The notes under the pieces are model-generated. The model had not been told where the DNA came from. It saw nothing but the letters and a program-made list of their open reading frames with translations, and made no database searches. The position numbers and the translations under genes were made by a program. This document shows, one piece after another, positions 25,863-27,910 of a stretch of 27,910 nt of DNA (position 1 is its first letter; each line of letters begins with the position of its first letter). Source of the stretch: a virus; the IMG/VR virus record IMGVR_UViG_3300009079_000094, positions 1-27,910 of that record. The stretch is one strand, 5' to 3'.

Positions 25863-27629
25863 TTAGCTCTCTAATACTAACCCTGTTAAGGATACGGTAA
25901 TTGTTGCAGTTCCTGAGTCTATGTTTGTAACAGTAACCGGAACAGTTGTTTCTGAATCATCAACATATCCGTAAATTGCCGGAGTTACTTTAAACTCAGT
26001 TGTTCCTGATTGAGTCGCAATAAACTCGGCAATAACGCCTCCACCTTCTGGTGGATCTTCACCTTGAGTTCGAGAAGCATCGGCTGTTCGAGATGCTGTA
26101 TCACTATAGATACGAACCCAGCAAGGTGCATCTACTTGGCATGTATACAAGGCATACGAAATACCTAAGTTTGCGAATGATAAGTTAGTACTCGATCCAG
26201 CGTTGAGGCTAGTTGCTTGTTCGGATTCGGTAGCTCGAGATAGTGAACCACCTCCGCCACCGCTGTTACCGGCCGCAGGTTCAATTACAATAGTACCAAC
26301 CATACTCGAGTGTGCTTGACATATGTACCTATAGTTACCAGAAATACCTGCTGGAATTTTCCAGAATAAAGCGCCACCTATTCCTGCGTTTGCAGCTGAA
26401 CCTTCGTAATAGACTCCTAAATCAAGTGCAACTAGTCCTTCATTATAATCTGCACCTGCCGCAGTTTGAATTACGAATGGGTGTACAGCACCACCTGCAC
26501 CAGTTAAATCAAATCCAACTGTCGTTCCTGCTTTTACATAAATTGTTGGGTTATCAGCTGTACCATATTGGTCAAAACGATATGAAGAAGAACCATTATT
26601 AGTAACCTTTAATACAGTGGTAGCATTTAAGAAACTGTTTTCAAATAATGCTTTATCTGAAACACCGGCAGGCTGTTCACTAATGTTTAAATAAGTTGGA
26701 GTGAACGTTACGTTTCTCCAAGTCCCATCACTACCGAAGTATTTTAAAATATCATCAGATTGTGGATTTGTAATTGTAGTATCAGTAATATCAGCCATAG
26801 CAGTTGAACCACCGCCACCTGATAATGCGGCCCATGCAAAATCTGAACCATCCCACTGTAATACTTGGTTTGCACTTGCACTACTTACGTTTAGGTGAGC
26901 ACTTACTGCGTTATCATTATATGCACCACCACCACTTTGTGAAATCCAAGAATAGTCAGTACCGTTCCAACTTAATATATCGTTTTCGCTAGCGCCACTT
27001 ACATTGATATGAGCATCAACATCGCTATCAGCATAAGATCCACCGCCACCAGAGATATCATCGAATACCAAACCATCAGCATTACTGTTAACAACCAATG
27101 CTTGGCCGGCCGTGCCAAACGAACTTGGTGTATCAGATAAACCGATTATAGTACTTGAACCACCGCCACCACCTTGAGCTACCCAAGTATATGTACCATC
27201 TGCATTTGACTTAAGTACATAATCAACGGTTTCGCTATTAGTAATATTGGTTGAGTAAACGATGTTGTTTAAAGGATCGGAATAGTTTGTTACTGCACCA
27301 GCTGAAGTGTCTGTTAACACTTTACGCCATTCACCGTGAGCGTAATACAATGCGCCTGTATCGTGAGCATGCCCAATAGATCCGTGATAAGTACTTGGGC
27401 TTAGAGCGAGTAATGATTCTTCCGTATCATGCAAGAATGAAATTTTATGAGGTTTTCCAACAAGATCGAATGCTCCATTTTGATCGAAAAGAACTTCTGC
27501 ATTTGTAGAACTACCTAATGCGAAATATAATTCCGTGAAGTTATCGTTTGCTTTATCGAATGCATTCCTTAACGGATCACCTGTTCCGTCGTTCGCTGAT
27601 GCACCGATATTAATTATCTGCTTGGCCAT
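25863..27629 (-). CDS. Tail fiber/baseplate-associated protein with cupredoxin-like domain (588 aa)
   Basis: This is probably a virion fiber or tail-appendage protein. Its N terminus (MAKQIINIGASANDGTGDPL, then an AFDKANDNFTELY helix) is a form I recall from marine T4-like phage structural proteins. Residues about 145-275 carry short tandem repeats of the type AHINVSxASxNxxLxWxGxDxxW, separated by Gly-rich linkers (GGGGG near 153, GGGG near 194 and 271). Residues about 338-450 form a cupredoxin-like beta domain with His383, Cys437, His440 and Met443 in the order of a type-1 copper site (C-x2-H-x2-M near its end). A further Gly linker (about 457-461) leads to a C-terminal beta-rich domain with CQVDAPCWVRIY. 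The ATG is preceded by AGGAAA. Its stop lies one base before the protease gene, so the two are probably translationally coupled. Copper binding is inferred, not shown. Confidence 0.75.
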   Translation of the reverse strand: MAKQIINIGASANDGTGDPLRNAFDKANDNFTELYFALGSSTNAEVLFDQNGAFDLVGKPHKISFLHDTEESLLALSPSTYHGSIGHAHDTGALYYAHGEWRKVLTDTSAGAVTNYSDPLNNIVYSTNITNSETVDYVLKSNADGTYTWVAQGGGGGSSTIIGLSDTPSSFGTAGQALVVNSNADGLVFDDISGGGGSYADSDVDAHINVSGASENDILSWNGTDYSWISQSGGGAYNDNAVSAHLNVSSASANQVLQWDGSDFAWAALSGGGGSTAMADITDTTITNPQSDDILKYFGSDGTWRNVTFTPTYLNISEQPAGVSDKALFENSFLNATTVLKVTNNGSSSYRFDQYGTADNPTIYVKAGTTVGFDLTGAGGAVHPFVIQTAAGADYNEGLVALDLGVYYEGSAANAGIGGALFWKIPAGISGNYRYICQAHSSMVGTIVIEPAAGNSGGGGGSLSRATESEQATSLNAGSSTNLSFANLGISYALYTCQVDAPCWVRIYSDTASRTADASRTQGEDPPEGGGVIAEFIATQSGTTEFKVTPAIYGYVDDSETTVPVTVTNIDSGTATITVSLTGLVLES

Positions 27630-27661
27630 AGCATTTTTTTCCTAGAGTTTGGTTAACTAAA

Positions 27662-27669
27662 TATTTATT
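27662..27669 (-). promoter_or_regulatory. T4-late-promoter-like element (AATAAATA)
   Basis: The coding strand reads AATAAATA about 33 bases upstream of the ATG at 27629 and overlaps the stop codon of the preceding gene. The T4 late-promoter -10 consensus is TATAAATA, so this has one mismatch. The same octamer recurs upstream of the 542-aa gene and inside the 60-aa gene, which supports it as a genuine motif. Confidence 0.5.
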
Positions 27670-27904
27670 AACTAGTTGGTTCGTGGTCAACTGTAATGAA
27701 AGAACTATCAACAGTAAAGTTCGTTACCGATGCTTCAAGGCTGTCAGTATTCGCTGTGTCTAATGGCGAACCTCTACCATCGTCATTGAATCGTCGGAAG
27801 AATCGAGTTCTTGCATTATTCGGCACTTCAACCTTATAAACAAAGTCACCGAATAGTTTTGTTCCTGCTAAGTGTACATTTTCTTTGAGTGTACTTTCAT
27901 ACAT
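27668..27904 (-). CDS. Unassigned structural-region protein, C-terminal part or small complete ORF (78 aa)
   Basis: I do not recognise this protein. It is a soluble, charged sequence with no membrane segment or signal peptide, and it ends in EPTS before a TAA stop. The ATG at 27904 is only the first Met in view: the frame stays open to the window edge (two more codons, Leu-Ser), and no ribosome binding site can be judged. It may therefore be the tail of a longer gene. It precedes the 588-aa fiber gene in the same orientation, and its stop codon overlaps the late-promoter-like AATAAATA of that gene. By position in a T4-like tail cluster it is probably a baseplate or tail component, but that is inference from context only. 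Confidence 0.5.
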   Translation of the reverse strand: MYESTLKENVHLAGTKLFGDFVYKVEVPNNARTRFFRRFNDDGRGSPLDTANTDSLEASVTNFTVDSSFITVDHEPTS

Positions 27905-27910
27905 ACTTAA

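Noticed and set aside
1-27910. Transfer RNA genes, integrase or attachment sites, insertion sequences
   Set aside because: Gaps between genes are at most 53 bases and none contains a cloverleaf or transposase remnant; nothing in the coding regions resembles these elements.

Overview
This window is a run of large virion-structural genes from a tailed, T4-like (myovirus-type) phage, probably marine. All ten genes lie on the minus strand, so transcription runs from high to low coordinates. Gaps are 1 to 53 bases and there is no RNA gene, integrase, host gene or strand switch. The assignment rests on a gp8-like baseplate wedge protein, a DUF4815-type baseplate protein, a phage subtilase and several fiber proteins whose N termini and modules resemble those of marine T4-like phages (cyanophages, pelagiphages). 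The DNA looks moderately AT-rich by eye. The host cannot be read from the window.

Layout in order of transcription: (1) the end of an unassigned gene (27904-27668); (2) a 588-aa fiber-like protein with glycine linkers, short tandem repeats and a cupredoxin-like domain; (3) an 813-aa subtilisin-family protein with its own cupredoxin-like insertion and altered active-site motifs; (4) a 542-aa gp8-like wedge protein; (5) a 1,821-aa DUF4815-type baseplate protein; (6) a 60-aa coiled-coil protein; (7) a 400-aa fiber ending in a self-cleaving S74 chaperone domain; (8) a 3,565-aa modular fiber; (9) a 139-aa beta-rich protein; (10) a collagen-like fiber of at least 1,211 aa that runs off the left edge.

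The right part (27.9-16.3 kb) appears to build the baseplate and attached parts. The left part (16.3 kb to the edge) encodes adhesins or fibers. Four sites read TATAAATA or AATAAATA on the coding strand, like the T4 late-promoter element. Three lie upstream of the 588-, 542- and 3,565-aa genes and one lies inside the 60-aa gene, so these are probably late transcription units.

The most unusual content is the repeat architecture. The giant fiber holds about 12 Cys-x-Arg-Asp modules and 7 'YDP' beta modules, with signs of a roughly 400-500-residue internal duplication. The collagen-like fiber uses almost only Gly-X-Gln triplets, with four regularly spaced register-breaking GEAIQ interruptions. 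Adjacent genes 2 and 3 both carry cupredoxin-like domains that keep all four type-1 copper ligand positions.
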